From assembly GCA_949752745.1 (NCBI GenBank), contig OX457031.1, positions 52,709,103 through 52,773,102 of the forward strand: a stretch of 64,000 nt of DNA. The letters are read 5' to 3'. The stretch comes from Protula sp. h YS-2021 (taxonomy: Eukaryota; Annelida; Polychaeta; Sabellida; Serpulidae). Below, piece after piece: positions 1 through 9,854 of this stretch. The position numbers and the translations under genes were made by a program. The notes under the pieces are model-generated. The model searched no databases and was not told the DNA's origin. It saw only the letters and a list, made by a program, of their open reading frames with translations. Position 1 is the first letter of the stretch, and each line of letters starts with the position of its first letter.

Positions 1-142
1 AACGTGCAGTGAACATCAAACTTTTGTTTCTTTTTTAAGAGATCTTAAAATACCTATTTCAAGTATGTTCAAGCAAAATTAAAATTTTGAATAACGTCAA
101 CAGAAACAAGAGCACCGGAACGCTGCAAATCCCCTTGCCCTA
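1..142. other. Unassigned AT-rich sequence
   Basis: No open frame or recognisable repeat is supported here. It borders the interspersed repeat that begins near 143. Confidence 0.4.
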
Positions 143-226
143 TGCAAAATGTGGTAAATTTCGACCTGGATTTTTACTAAATAAATGAAAAATCGGACAA
201 AGTGAATACGAGGTGCACAACTACAA
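143..226. repeat. Left half of an interspersed repeat split by the foldback element
   Basis: This stretch (around 'ttcgacctgg', 'ctaaataaatgaaaa', 'gaatacgaggtg') matches 2483-2551, where the same sequence continues uninterrupted into what here resumes at 2381. The repeat was therefore present before the foldback element inserted. Confidence 0.75.
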
Positions 227-237
227 CATATGAGGGG

Positions 238-400
238 GTTTGGACAACTCGGCCCATTACCAACTCGGCCCACTACAAACTCGGACCAATTTTGGACAGC
301 TCAGCCCAAAGTTTTTTGGACGACTCGGCCCATTTTACCGACTCGGCCAATTGTGAAAGACGACTCGGCCCATTTTTTTGCCACTTTACTATTTACTATT
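238..400 (+). repeat. Left foldback arm with sub-repeats
   Basis: About seven degenerate units share the core 'actcggccca', separated by variable 5-12 bp linkers. The first 20 or so bases are inverted relative to the right arm ending at 2380. Small open frames here result from the repetition and are not genes. Confidence 0.75.
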
Positions 401-509
401 TGGGTTTTCTTGCTGATTTTCATTAGAACTAGCAGCCCTTTTCTGACAAAGTTATGATTTTTAATACGATTTAATCAAACAATGCAAGACGGGAGACATT
501 TGTTACATG

Positions 510-590
510 AGATTATGAAACAACGGACAGACGGACGGACCCGAATCCTGTAGTCCCCCACTCCGCGCTACGCGGCGGCGGGGGATTAAA
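510..590. repeat. gacggac-type interspersed repeat tail
   Basis: A 'cggacagacggacggac' run is followed by a 'cccgaatcctgtagtccccc' segment and a GC-rich inverted stretch (cgcgctacgcggcg) ending 'ggggatta'. A similar tail is at 2643-2712, and related gacg-rich tails occur at 16095-16160, 17968-17990 and, in reverse, near 63820-63840. It looks like the end of a dispersed repeat common in this genome. Confidence 0.5.
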
Positions 591-688
591 AATATATCTT
601 AATATCTCAAACTTAGTTATACTAATTTTATCGATAGAACACATTTCCTCAACAGTTCAACCTTATTAATCAAAAACAACACTGCTAA

Positions 689-1000
689 ATTTCTTGCTCA
701 TTACAAACTATAACTGGTTCCTCATCATTGCGAGCGTACGACAGAACTCCTTGTGATATTGCTAAGACATATATGAAAGAAATCCAACCACAACTGCCAG
801 CACCACCTCTGTATACTAAATGCGAAACCAAGCAGAATAAAAATGACAGAAATACCGTAATTCTAACAACTATGTACGGATATAGACAAAAATTGCAGGC
901 AAGGACTTCCATTACGCCCAACTGTTTTACTACATCGAACTCTAAAAGAAGTAAAAAGGTGGATTTGAAATATTTTCTGAGGTTCATGTTGGTGAGTAAT
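689..1000 (+). other. Uncharacterised open frame within the foldback element
   Basis: An open frame of about 100 codons reads on the plus strand from just after a stop near 687, with a GT-AG-like donor (ttggtgagt) near its end. The minus strand is also open over 685-987 and would encode a hydrophobic protein. I recognise no domain on either strand, and neither frame has a clear start context. It could be a captured exon or chance. No function is proposed. Confidence 0.2.
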
Positions 1001-1012
1001 TTACGTTCCTGA

Positions 1013-1455
1013 GCGATGTTCGGAAAACTCCAGTTTTACCTTCGGGAAGTTGCAATAATATATTTATCCCTTGGGCGTAAAAAGACGGTAGACGACATGA
1101 ATAAACGACGAAAGCGGCTTCACTCATACTATTACAACGTAATGGCCCCAATGCAGTGATACCACAGCTTTTTTATAATGACATTCGTAATTGCAATACG
1201 TACTATTTATAGCAAGAATCCCAGGATTTTGTTTCAAACGACTGTTAACAATAGCCACAACTGGTCTTCTGTAATTACAGCTTCTATTTCTTAGAGTTAC
1301 CAAACACGTCTTTTAACAAACATTCGAAACCGCACTATCGCAAACACCGAATAACACGAACAACATGCAAATTCTTTGCACTAAATAACAAGTCTTGTTA
1401 AAACAATAACGAACACATTTTTGAAGAAATTGGACACATTTTTTTCACGTCGATT
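1013..1455. other. Interior of the foldback element without recognisable content
   Basis: No open frame, tandem repeat or RNA gene is evident. It lies between the unassigned open frame and the cysteine-rich exon. Confidence 0.4.
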
Positions 1456-1689
1456 TTACGAGAATTCCTTTTGTTGTGTCGAGTTACACATCTGGCAACA
1501 GTCTGCATCCATAAGGTGGATGACCTCCGGGTGAGTATTACACTTGGTGCGCACGCGACCTGCGCATATATAACCACAAGAACAGCAAATAATCATCTGG
1601 GGAGGGCGGTTACAGAATGCGCAGTCACCCAGCTGTGGTCGATCCCGAGGCGGCGGTGTTTTTTCTTTGTGATAGTTTGCGACCACAGC
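1456..1689 (-). pseudogene. Cysteine-rich zinc-binding terminal exon, apparently captured in the foldback element
   Basis: The minus strand is open from a possible splice acceptor (ttacttcaag, exon starting at 1689) to a TAA at 1456, about 77 residues with no good ATG of its own, so it reads as a terminal exon rather than a whole gene. The Cys/His pattern is orderly: CxxC, then CCxC-G, a GRVR segment, C, then HP, an HLMD segment and CC-xx-C. This pattern suggests a compact treble-clef or double zinc site. I cannot name the family. No upstream exon could be linked to it. Because it lies wholly inside an inverted-arm transposon, capture of a host gene 3' end is the simplest reading. It could also be part of a lost autonomous element. 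Confidence 0.4.
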
Positions 1690-2287
1690 CTTGAAGTAAA
1701 CAAATGTTAAACATGAAAAAGTGCTTTTTAACCAAAAATTATTTCCGTGTTAAACTGAAGGAAAGCTGTTGTACAGACCTTCCAGATGAACTAAACTAGG
1801 CTAAAGAGTAATGCCCAGTGAAACTGTGTTTGGTAGAAACCCAGTTACATTATCACTAGGAAATAAACAGCAATCAAATTCAGCGCAACTCCCGCCTACT
1901 GGCGTCTTGATAGAATGCTGCCTAAAATAATACCAATATACATGTATTGTTTAAAAAGATCTGCATTAAGAAACAGAATTTAATTTATACATGTCTCTCG
2001 TTTTGTTTCTCAGTGTTTTAAAGGATGGACAAAATATCGGAATACCTCTGGAGAATACGGCACTTTGCTGGTGAATGGTTTCTTATTTTCCTGGGTTGTT
2101 TTCTCCGGTGTCACTGAAATATCAAACATAACCCTACCAAATTTGAAGCTGATCATTCCAGAGTTATCTTTTTAACAAATAAAGTGTCTACAACAGACCC
2201 ACTACACACATACAGAATGCACAAAAACAAAATCTTTCTCCTCTACGGGGGAAATAAAAGATTTACCTGATATATACTGTGAGGAGG
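1690..2287. other. Interior of the foldback element, no recognisable gene
   Basis: The sequence is AT-rich with no open frame of note. It runs up to the right inverted arm. Confidence 0.4.
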
Positions 2288-2380
2288 TAATTTGGGCCGA
2301 GTCGTCTTTCAGGAATGGGCTGAGTTGTTCAAAAGCTGGGACGAGTCGTCTTTCGCGATGGGCCGAGTTGTCCAAAGACC
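2288..2380 (-). repeat. Right foldback arm with sub-repeats
   Basis: On the minus strand this holds four units of the 'gacgactcggccca' type and ends with the same roughly 20 bp as the outer end of the left arm (ttggacaactcggcccat). It is shorter than the left arm, so the arms differ in unit number. Confidence 0.75.
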
Positions 2381-2455
2381 CATATGAGGAGTAACTCTGT
2401 ACAGGATTTAAAATGTGTGTGCTTACCCGTTCGTCGGACTTGTGCATACAAGACT
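2381..2455. repeat. Right half of the split interspersed repeat
   Basis: Begins with the target duplication 'catatgag' and continues 'gagtaactctgtacagg', matching 2552-2635 of the intact paralogue. Confidence 0.75.
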
Positions 2456-2482
2456 TAGATCATGTAGCCTTTATAGCCGAAA

Positions 2483-2715
2483 AATATGCCAAATTTCGAC
2501 CTCAATGTTGGCTAAATAAATGAAAAACTGAATACGAGGTGTACAACTACAATACATGAGGAGTAAATCTGTATAGGATTTGAAATGTGTGTGCTTACCC
2601 GTTCGGAGGAGTTGTGCATACAAGACCACTACCCAAAAGCGTGATGGACGGACGGGCTAACCAAATCCTATATCCCCTTCGAGAACAAAGTTGGGCGAGT
2701 GGGATAATAAGGTGT
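2483..2715. repeat. Intact paralogue of the split repeat (empty site)
   Basis: Aligns to 143-226 joined to 2381-2455, with 'tacatgag' at the position of the duplicated 'catatgag'. It ends in a gacggacggg tail and 'gggataataagg'. It serves as an in-window pre-insertion reference for the foldback element. Confidence 0.75.
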
Positions 2716-3032
2716 ATCACTATATCTATGTAATGCCGAGAAACAAAACCAAGCCCTGCCTAGTTTCTGTGCAACTGAAAATCTACGAATTCTCGTTAAA
2801 GAAACTATGGATATTGATATTTTCCGGTCTCAGCTGAGACCTTTTCTTTGTAACGATGTTGCCTGCAAAGGTAAAAATTCTCTCTTCTTATGAAAAATAA
2901 TTTAAAAATTATACAAAATCCAAAATATTCGAATATCAAAAAATAGGGTTCGAACCCCACTCAAATGAACGAATATTCGAATATTCGAATAATGGTCCCA
3001 TCACTATGGGATAGTCATATATTTTATCATTA
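2716..3032. other. Unassigned sequence with a short ATTCGAATA-rich patch
   Basis: No gene is seen. Near 2970-2995 there is a tight run of 'gaatattcgaatattcgaat', a local palindromic repeat. Confidence 0.35.
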
Positions 3033-3355
3033 TATTACTAAAGTTTGATGTGCCACCACCGGAGAGCGCAGTAACTGCGCATAAAAAATCGTTATGCCTG
3101 CACCCCGAAGGAGTTGATCCTACAATGACACTAACAAAAAAGTTTATAATATATACACACATTTGATAATATATGCACACAGAATAAGCCAACAATGGAA
3201 GACCTTTTGAACATGTTAAAAGACACTAAAGGTGTCACTTAGAGAGACCATAGATTAAAAATAGTATATAGGGAGACCAAGGTATGGTCTCCCAAAGTTG
3301 TATTTTTGGGTTATATGTCATTGATTATTATATATGATGCACACTTGATGCACAA
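3033..3355. repeat. Direct repeat, copy 1 (about 320 bp)
   Basis: Shares with copy 2 the blocks 'tgtgccaccaccggagagcg', 'acactaaaggtgtcacttag' (a short hairpin), and 'agggagaccaaggtatggtc'. On the minus strand it includes a T-arm-like segment, less perfect than that of copy 2. The family of ggagacc-containing repeats recurs at 7561-8470. Confidence 0.7.
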
Positions 3356-3670
3356 TATTACTAAAGTTTGGTGTGCCACCACCGGAGAGCGCAGTAACTC
3401 CGCATAAGAAATCGTTATGCGTGCACCCTGTAGGAGTTGAACCTACAATGACACTAAAAATATCATATGATAATATATGCACACATTTGATAATATATGC
3501 ACACAGAATATGCCAACATAGGGAGACCTTTTGTATATGCTAAAAGACACTAAAGGTGTCACTTAGAGAGACCATAGATAAAAAATAGTAAATAGGGAGA
3601 CCAAAGCATGGTCTCCCAAAGTTGTATTTTTGGGTTATATATCATTGATTATTATATATGATGCACACTT
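3356..3670. repeat. Direct repeat, copy 2 (about 315 bp)
   Basis: Tandem partner of the preceding copy, offset by about 323 bp. On the minus strand, near 3427-3445, it forms a 5-bp stem gtagg/cctac with the 7-nt loop 'ttcaact', which fits the tRNA T-arm/B-box consensus. No D-arm or anticodon arm accompanies it, so it is tRNA-like at most and may point to a SINE ancestry. Confidence 0.65.
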
Positions 3671-4693
3671 GGTCCCTCTATTTACTATTTTCATGCATGC
3701 TCTCTGTAAAATAATAATTTAAAATCCTTTACTATTATCTCAGTTACACTAACTTACTGGTAGTAAAAGAAAAAAGTAATAATAGAAATAAAACAAAAAC
3801 AACAAAACGCGATTTTAGTTCTAAAAATGTAAAGATTTAAAAAAAATTATTTTGATACAATAAAGTTTGTCATTTTTTAGTAGTTCTTCAAAGAAATAGT
3901 CGTGTAGTAATCTCAAAGTAAATTTACATTGAGAAATGAAATGACGCGATGGATCTCCCATTGTTTTCCTGTGTATGTGCCTGTACATTTTGTTATTTGT
4001 TATGTGATGCTTGGGCGGAAAACGATTTAAATAAGCTATATGGCATCAACTTGATGTTTACTCAATAAAGATTGAAAAGCCAAAAAAATGCTTGTTTGTA
4101 TTTATTTTCCCCTTCCCCGTTCCTTGGGTGCAGAAAATATATTAAAGCTCCCCCATTTCCCTCCCTCCCAAAAAGGATGGCAAATTGTAGTCACTTCGAA
4201 ATTAAGATTTCCAAGTCTGGCCTTCAATGCGGCCGTAGGTGATATACATTCATAAGTTACTATATCGTTCCATGTGTAAACATCCGGTGGCTTTGAGGGG
4301 TCATCTGGGGTAGTATCTCGGAAAAATATCAGAAACGGAAAAATGAACCATCACTGTTCAATATGGTATGACAGCCTGTCTCAAAAACCAGGTTCACATG
4401 CTGTTGTGGCATAGTTCGATACTTGTCTTGCTGTGCTTCGCCCGGAGATTGCCAGTTCATTGCATAAAAATTGTTAGGCAAGCAACCTGTGGCAGTCGAA
4501 CCCAAAAAAGCATACATGCAAAGAAAAATTCTCATCTCTGCCCTTGTTCTTATTCTGTGTTAATAAGTGTTTGAATAAACACTTAAGGAAATGTTTTATT
4601 TTGTAAAATAGATGTTTTGATACGGGATGAAATTAACTTTTCGGGAGTGGCGGTCGTGAGGTACAGTTGACGACAGTTACATTCTCTTGTATC
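3671..4693. other. Intergenic stretch with a polyadenylation-like signal and a dispersed module
   Basis: No gene is supported. An AATAAA lies at 4064-4069 after a 3'-UTR-like stretch. Near 4400-4510 the minus strand carries a diverged form of the module in the 3033-3670 repeats ('gggttcgactgccacagg' ... 'caatctccgggcg'). A 'gtgaggtacag' module near 4660 recurs at 8250 and 8490. Confidence 0.4.
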
Positions 4694-5346
4694 TGTGGCC
4701 GTATTCACGAACATCTGAGTTTATTTACTTAGATATTAAACTTAGATCTCAAGATTAAGCTTACGTAAGTTTACTTACTTACGCCATATTCATCGCGTAA
4801 GTTTATCAACTTACATTCTAAGTCAATATTGCAAAATTTTCATAAAGAGTGCGACTAATCGTAATCGTATAAACTGGTTGTCAATGTAAATATCGAAGGC
4901 TTTTAGATGTTTCGGAGCGTTAAAGCTTCTTCTTGTTTCCTACTCCAAATTTTCGAGATTTTCCACCAAAAAATGAATATCTTCTCTTGAAAATCCATAT
5001 CGAGTTAAAAGTTCACCGTCATTGTAAACTTCAAACGGATTACTCCTATCTCGAAACACTTTCCCTCATAAAAACCCTTTCATATTCTTCATTTACTCTC
5101 AATAAATTGATTGTTGCCAAGGTAAGCAAAGCACTCCAGGTATTTAAATATCGCGTGGGATTGAACTGAGAAATCTAAGTGTAGTCCGAAGTAAACTTAG
5201 AATTTTGAACTGAAACTTGAGTGGAAGCTTAAACTTACATTTTGTGAATACCGCTAAGTTAAACCAACGGGAAAGTTAACTCTTACATTTTTGCACTTAG
5301 ATTGACTCTAAGTTTAAACTTACACTTTCGCGAATGCCACCACTGG
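4694..5346. mobile_element. MITE-like element with imperfect inverted ends
   Basis: The left end 'tgtggccgtattcacgaa' pairs with the inverted right end (reverse complement 'agtggtggcattcgcgaa'), about 13 of 18 positions matching. The interior repeats 'taagtttaaacttaga'-like blocks. No target duplication could be fixed. A second 'gaataccgctaagtt' near 5249 may mark an internal duplication of the end. Confidence 0.5.
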
Positions 5347-5494
5347 TTTACGGGTGAATATGCCAGATTGGCTATGGTTACGGCCTGTCCCGAAACAATA
5401 ATTATTGCCAATATCTACAGGCAATAACCGAATTGTGTCAGTGTAATTACGGACAATTTGGTGTCATGATTATTGGTTTTAACTTAGTCCTAGA

Positions 5495-5590
5495 TGACTC
5501 TTGCGGTCTTCCTATGACAGCAAGAGCGATAGTTCCTATAATAGACCGTGTCGTTGATGTCAATTTTGCTAATCTCGGCGCATGACTCAG
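5495..5590. repeat. Dispersed sequence also present near 61.1 kb
   Basis: 'cctatgacagcaagagcgat' ... 'gttgatgtcaattttgctaa' ... 'tcggcgcatg' resembles 61098-61188, and a reverse fragment of the same unit occurs around 6440-6485. It appears to be a dispersed repeat. Confidence 0.45.
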
Positions 5591-5739
5591 GCCACTGGCG
5601 TTATTTTAGAAAGAGTGCATCACACAAATGACCCAATTATACAACGCACAATTTCTATGGTTAAACAACAATTTTGTACTGCGAAAAATGTTTTCTTGGG
5701 ATCAGGATATAAAATCTCCCATTATCTCCCACAGCAACA

Positions 5740-6081
5740 ATAAGTCAATTCGCACTTTGTCTTTTGCCGAAACGTTTTTGCGTTTAGGCCGAATTAATTG
5801 GGATAAGGATATAAAGAAATGACAGAAAAAACGGCAAAAATCAAAAAAATTCCATTTTGTCAGCAACATGTTCTCATATTGGTTATTAAAGGGACTGAAT
5901 AATATGTAAAATACTTTTTAGAAGATCATATGATGGCTTTATAAATTTGAAAGTGTGCATGTTGAAAGAAAATTAGAATTTTGATATTGTCCCTTATCAT
6001 TTCTTTATAATTTATCTCCCAACATTTGCAGTCAAAACAACACCTTCACCGGAAAGATCCAAAAGTGCGAATTGGCTTATG
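5740..6081. mobile_element. MITE, copy 1 (about 342 bp)
   Basis: Terminal inverted repeats of about 20-25 bp: left 'aataagtcaattcgcacttt', right reverse complement 'ataagccaattcgcactttt'. The interior contains an accggaaaga block near its right end. Adjacent to copy 2 with only about 8 bp between them. Confidence 0.7.
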
Positions 6082-6089
6082 GCTCTACA

Positions 6090-6440
6090 ATAAGCCAATT
6101 CGCACTTTGACTTTTTCAGAAAAGTTTTTACGTTTCGGCTGAATTCAGGTGGGATAAGGATATAAAGAAATGATAGAAAACAAAACGAAAAAAAAAAATC
6201 AACAAAATTCCATTTTGCCAGAAACATATTCACATGTTGGTTATTAAAGGGACTGAATAATATGTAAAATAGCTTTTAAAAGATCATGTGATGGCTTCAT
6301 AAATTTAAAAGCGTGCATGTTGAAAGAAAATTAGAAACTTGATGTTTTTTCCTTATCATTTCTTTATAATTTATCCCAAAAATATTTGCAGCCGAAACAA
6401 CACCTCCACCGGAAAGACCCGAAAATGCGAACTGGCTTAT
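6090..6440. mobile_element. MITE, copy 2 (about 351 bp)
   Basis: Same family and orientation as the preceding copy, with almost the same interior ('ggactgaataatatgtaaaa', 'gcgtgcatgttgaaagaaaa') and matching inverted ends. The close spacing suggests tandem duplication or repeated insertion at one site. Confidence 0.7.
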
Positions 6441-6507
6441 TACAGGAACTGTGACAATTTCTGTCCTAGGAAGATTGATCAAGTCATCTCGCAGACACTT
6501 TCATACA

Positions 6508-6849
6508 ATGAGCCAAGTCACACTTTGGGTGTTTCGAATAATTTGCGAAAGAAATTTGATTTTCGACTGCGATGGAACCAAAAAAATGAAAGAAACGACA
6601 GAGAAATATGGAAGAAATATCGCAAAAACAGCTTATACTCGAAACATAAAAGAAATTTAAACTTATAATACATTTTTAAATAGCACAGAAGTTGTTAAAA
6701 ACCCGACTGCTCTTTGGTGCAAGGGAAATTTGACATTTAGGTGAAATCTCTCTATCATTTCTTTCATTTTTTACTCGGTTACTTTTATTCGAAACGCAGA
6801 ACTTTGCACATTTTTATTAGGAGCACCCTAAGTGTGATTTGGCTTGTGA
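6508..6849. mobile_element. MITE, related third copy (about 342 bp)
   Basis: The left end 'atgagccaagtcacactttg' pairs with the right end (reverse complement 'ctcacaagccaaatcacact'). Length and end pattern match the two upstream MITEs but the interior is diverged, so this is a related subfamily. Confidence 0.6.
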
Positions 6850-7560
6850 GTAACTTGGGGCATAATGAGCGATATTTGGAGTTTATAGCAGTTTTATACC
6901 AATACAAATTCTTCGATATTTAAGCTAAGTAGTAAAACTTTTCTAAACGGTAAAAATTATACAAAGAGCTAGCTTTCTAGCATGTGACAAATAGGCCAAA
7001 ATATATGCAATCGGCCTACAATAAGAAAAATACTGTTATATTTTGTATTAAAACAACGAGAAACTGCGTTTTGCCCCCACGCAAGCACTGGCACTTTTTG
7101 ATCACGTGACGAAAATGTTAATTCTTATGCGTAGATGCAAAGTTGTGACGTGAACTTGTTGTCAAGAATAGAAAGGGTCCACTGGGACTAGTTTTACCAT
7201 TGGTAACTGTACAGAAGTGGGCGATAATGTAGGTTTTGTGCTAAAACATAAGATAAGAGCTTACTTTGCACGACAGTAATATGTCAAGTAGTCTTCAGGC
7301 TGCATGTAATAGTTTCAAGTATTTTGTTATTTGGTTTAACTCCTTTCTTTCAAGTTATTTTCATTAGTTACTTCTCTTCGTCTCTGGCGGGTAGATGTAA
7401 ACAATACAAACAAATTACCTGAAGTTTGTAACCACATCTCTCGCGGAAATAGATGAAACTGTGAAATTGTTTTTATTCCGAATAACTCCCCTCTAAAACT
7501 TGTATAAAGTGCCAGTAAATCATTAAATTACAAAATTTAAAAAAAAGAGATTTAGCGAGT
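6850..7560. other. Unassigned AT-rich sequence
   Basis: I see no gene, repeat family or RNA in this stretch. Confidence 0.4.
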
Positions 7561-7859
7561 CCACTGACTCTGCTAAAAGTGATCATTTGGAGAACCGGGT
7601 TCATATACAAAATTAAGGAGACGGTCTCTTTTAGTGGGTGTGTTTCTGGCAAAAAAGTTGGTCGAATAAAGGAGACCTCGACTTTTTGTTTATTCGTTAT
7701 TGTTGTGTTTTTTTCAAAACAACCATAACAGATAATAATAATAATATTAATTTAAGATATCTATGCGATAACAAAAGAAAAAATGCGGAAGAGAAAGGAT
7801 ATACATTTGGTCTCCCCATCTATTATTTATCAGCATGGTCTCCCCAGGTCGCAAGGTAG

Positions 7860-7890
<31 letters not shown>

Positions 7891-8130
7891 AGCGTAATTC
7901 CAGCAATAAGGGGACCATTTTTGCTAAAAACCACAGTATTAGGGAGACCAAAAATTTAAGGAGACCAAAAGTAGGTCTCCTTAATTCTTAGCGTGTTTAA
8001 ACGTTATGAAACTACATAGTAAACAAAAAACATAGTGAATATAATATATTCTGTATTAAAATTAAATTTGTGTGTTACCACTCGATTAAAAGCTAAAAAA
8101 CATATTATTTATTCCAAATGGTCTCCCTAA

Positions 8131-8207
<77 letters not shown>

Positions 8208-8470
8208 AACCCTACTACTTAGAGAGACCATACTTTTCGGTGTGGCGTTTGTGAGGTACAGGCGGTGACAGGTGAACAATCTCCTTTTTCTCTATATCTT
8301 GGAAACACGGTCTCCTTAAGTGTTTCTGATATATAGAATAGATATATATCAAAGTTACTACTTAGAAAGACCATAAATGAAAATTGGTAAATAGGGGACA
8401 AAATGTGCATTGATTATATTTATTAGTATATAACCTTTAAATACGACTTTGGGAGATCAAACTCGGGATA
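7561..8470. repeat. ggagacc repeat cluster with two TA microsatellites
   Basis: Multiple 'agggagaccaa'/'ggtctcc' blocks in both orientations are scattered here, related to those at 3200-3300 and 3530-3620. TA runs lie at about 7862-7890 and 8131-8205. A 'gtgaggtacaggcggtgaca' module occurs at 8250 and again at 8490. The arrangement looks like nested or decayed copies of one short-element family. Confidence 0.55.
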
Positions 8471-8984
8471 CTTTTCGGTATGGCCTTTGTGAGGTACAGG
8501 CGGTGACAGCTCTATTTTTAGACCATACTCAAAATATGCCTATTCTTTTTTCATGAGCAAAACTGGCCAGCAGTGCCAACCAAAATGGTTCAACCTCAAG
8601 AAAAGACAAAAAGAACAACAAGGTTTTTGCTTATTGTATATATGTTTAATCTAGATCACTCCAAAGCTTTCCATTGCACACGAAAAATTTTCTAGTTATT
8701 CAACAATAATTGTGGAATATTGTAGGCATTATTAATTTTCGGAAAAATCGGACCCTTTGTCCATACTGAGTAAAACTTAATTGTGCGAAATACTTTTGAT
8801 TAGAACACCCTCATGCGGAGATTCCTGCATCTGGTTTTGTCTGTTAGTCAACAACTTGCATTATGCTTTTTTACTTATGAGTGATAATATTAGTGCGAGT
8901 ATTACCAGAAGCCAGCAAACGCCTGGAACCGGTTTATGTAGCTAAACCCGCCAGTGTCATATCCCGGTTACAGCTGCAACACCT
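8471..8984. other. Unassigned sequence upstream of the BEL/Pao remnant
   Basis: Apart from one more 'gtgaggtacaggcggtgaca' module nothing is recognised. Any 5' LTR of the following element would be expected hereabouts, but no matching downstream copy was found. Confidence 0.35.
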
Positions 8985-9640
8985 TTGACGGCTGGTGTGC
9001 CTATGGCAGCTGTACCTGCGCCAACACCTGCAATATCCGCAGCAGCTGCAATACCCATGACAGCTGCAGTCTCCTTAGCAGATAGTAAGCAAGTTTTAAG
9101 TACAGTACCTGTGACAGCAACAGTGCCTCCAACAGATGATGTGACATCTGCAATTCCTGTGCCAGCTACAGAACCAGTACCGACATCTGCAACACCCACA
9201 AGAGCCGCAATGCCAACAGCAGCGGACGCATGTGTGCATGATTACACTAACAATGGCCTTATGTTCTCCGCAGCGAAATTAAGGAAGCCACAGAGTGAAA
9301 TAAAAAAAGTTTAGTGGCAACCCTGTTGAGTACCCCAAGTTTCGTAGACAGTTTGAATACAAAACAGTGTCTGTGTGTGCGGATGAGGGTGAGAAGATAT
9401 ATTATTTTGGAACAGCATCCAGACGGGGAGGCAAACAAGGTTGTGTGTGGTTTTTCTAATTTGCATCCTGCGGCTGGGTATCGTTGTGCTTTAGCAGGAT
9501 TACAGCGTCGGTATGGTGATGTTCAGGTTGTAGCAAACGCTTATGTTGAAAAAGTGTTGAGTTGGCCTGCGATTAAGATTGACAATGCGAAAGGTCTGGA
9601 TGAGTTCTCAATGTTGTTAACCCAATGTCTGTAAGCGACA
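8985..9640 (+). pseudogene. BEL/Pao gag remnant
   Basis: The first part encodes a low-complexity Ala/Pro/Thr/Val segment of about 80 residues. A typical BEL gag follows in pieces. The 'FSGNPVEYPKF' motif is in a different frame from the preceding leader, and the next motifs, 'LEQHPDGEA' near 9400 and 'LSWPAIK' near 9560, lie in a third register. At least two frameshifts therefore separate them. These motifs are characteristic of the DUF1759 gag domain of BEL elements, which packages element RNA. The downstream helix-rich part is partly preserved up to a stop near 9632. Confidence 0.7.
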
Positions 9641-9854
9641 GATGATATGAAAGGTTTAGGAGTGCTCGAGGATGCAGGTAACATGTGGGCTATTGTCACG
9701 AAATAACCTTTCCAACTCCACGGTAAGTGGAGAAGTGCTGTGCAAAATGTGCATGAATGCAACGAAGAACTAAGATACAGGCACTTGGTTGACTTCGTGA
9801 GTTTTGAAGCCAGGAAGGCTCGTGATGCTGTTTTCGGCGCAGACGTTTTAAAAC

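Larger units (their letters stand above)
235..2380. mobile_element. Foldback DNA transposon, about 2.15 kb, non-autonomous
   Basis: Long inverted arms (about 238-400 and 2288-2380) are built from degenerate units of roughly 17-20 bp around 'ggacaactcggcccat'. The element is flanked by an 8-bp direct duplication 'catatgag' at 227-234 and 2381-2388, ambiguous to 9 bp because of a shared g. Joining the flanks gives a sequence that matches the uninterrupted paralogue at 2483-2640, which confirms the boundaries. An 8-bp target duplication is typical of hAT elements and 8-9 bp also occurs in foldback/Mutator-like groups, so the superfamily is left open. No transposase was found inside. The interior carries an unrelated open frame (689-1000) and a cysteine-rich exon-like segment (1456-1689, minus). 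Confidence 0.75.

Noticed and set aside
3033..3670. tRNA genes
   Set aside because: Only a T-arm-like hairpin is present; no cloverleaf can be drawn.
8957..9199. Gly/Ala/Val-rich minus-strand frame
   Set aside because: It is the complement of the low-complexity leader of the BEL/Pao gag and has no supporting feature.
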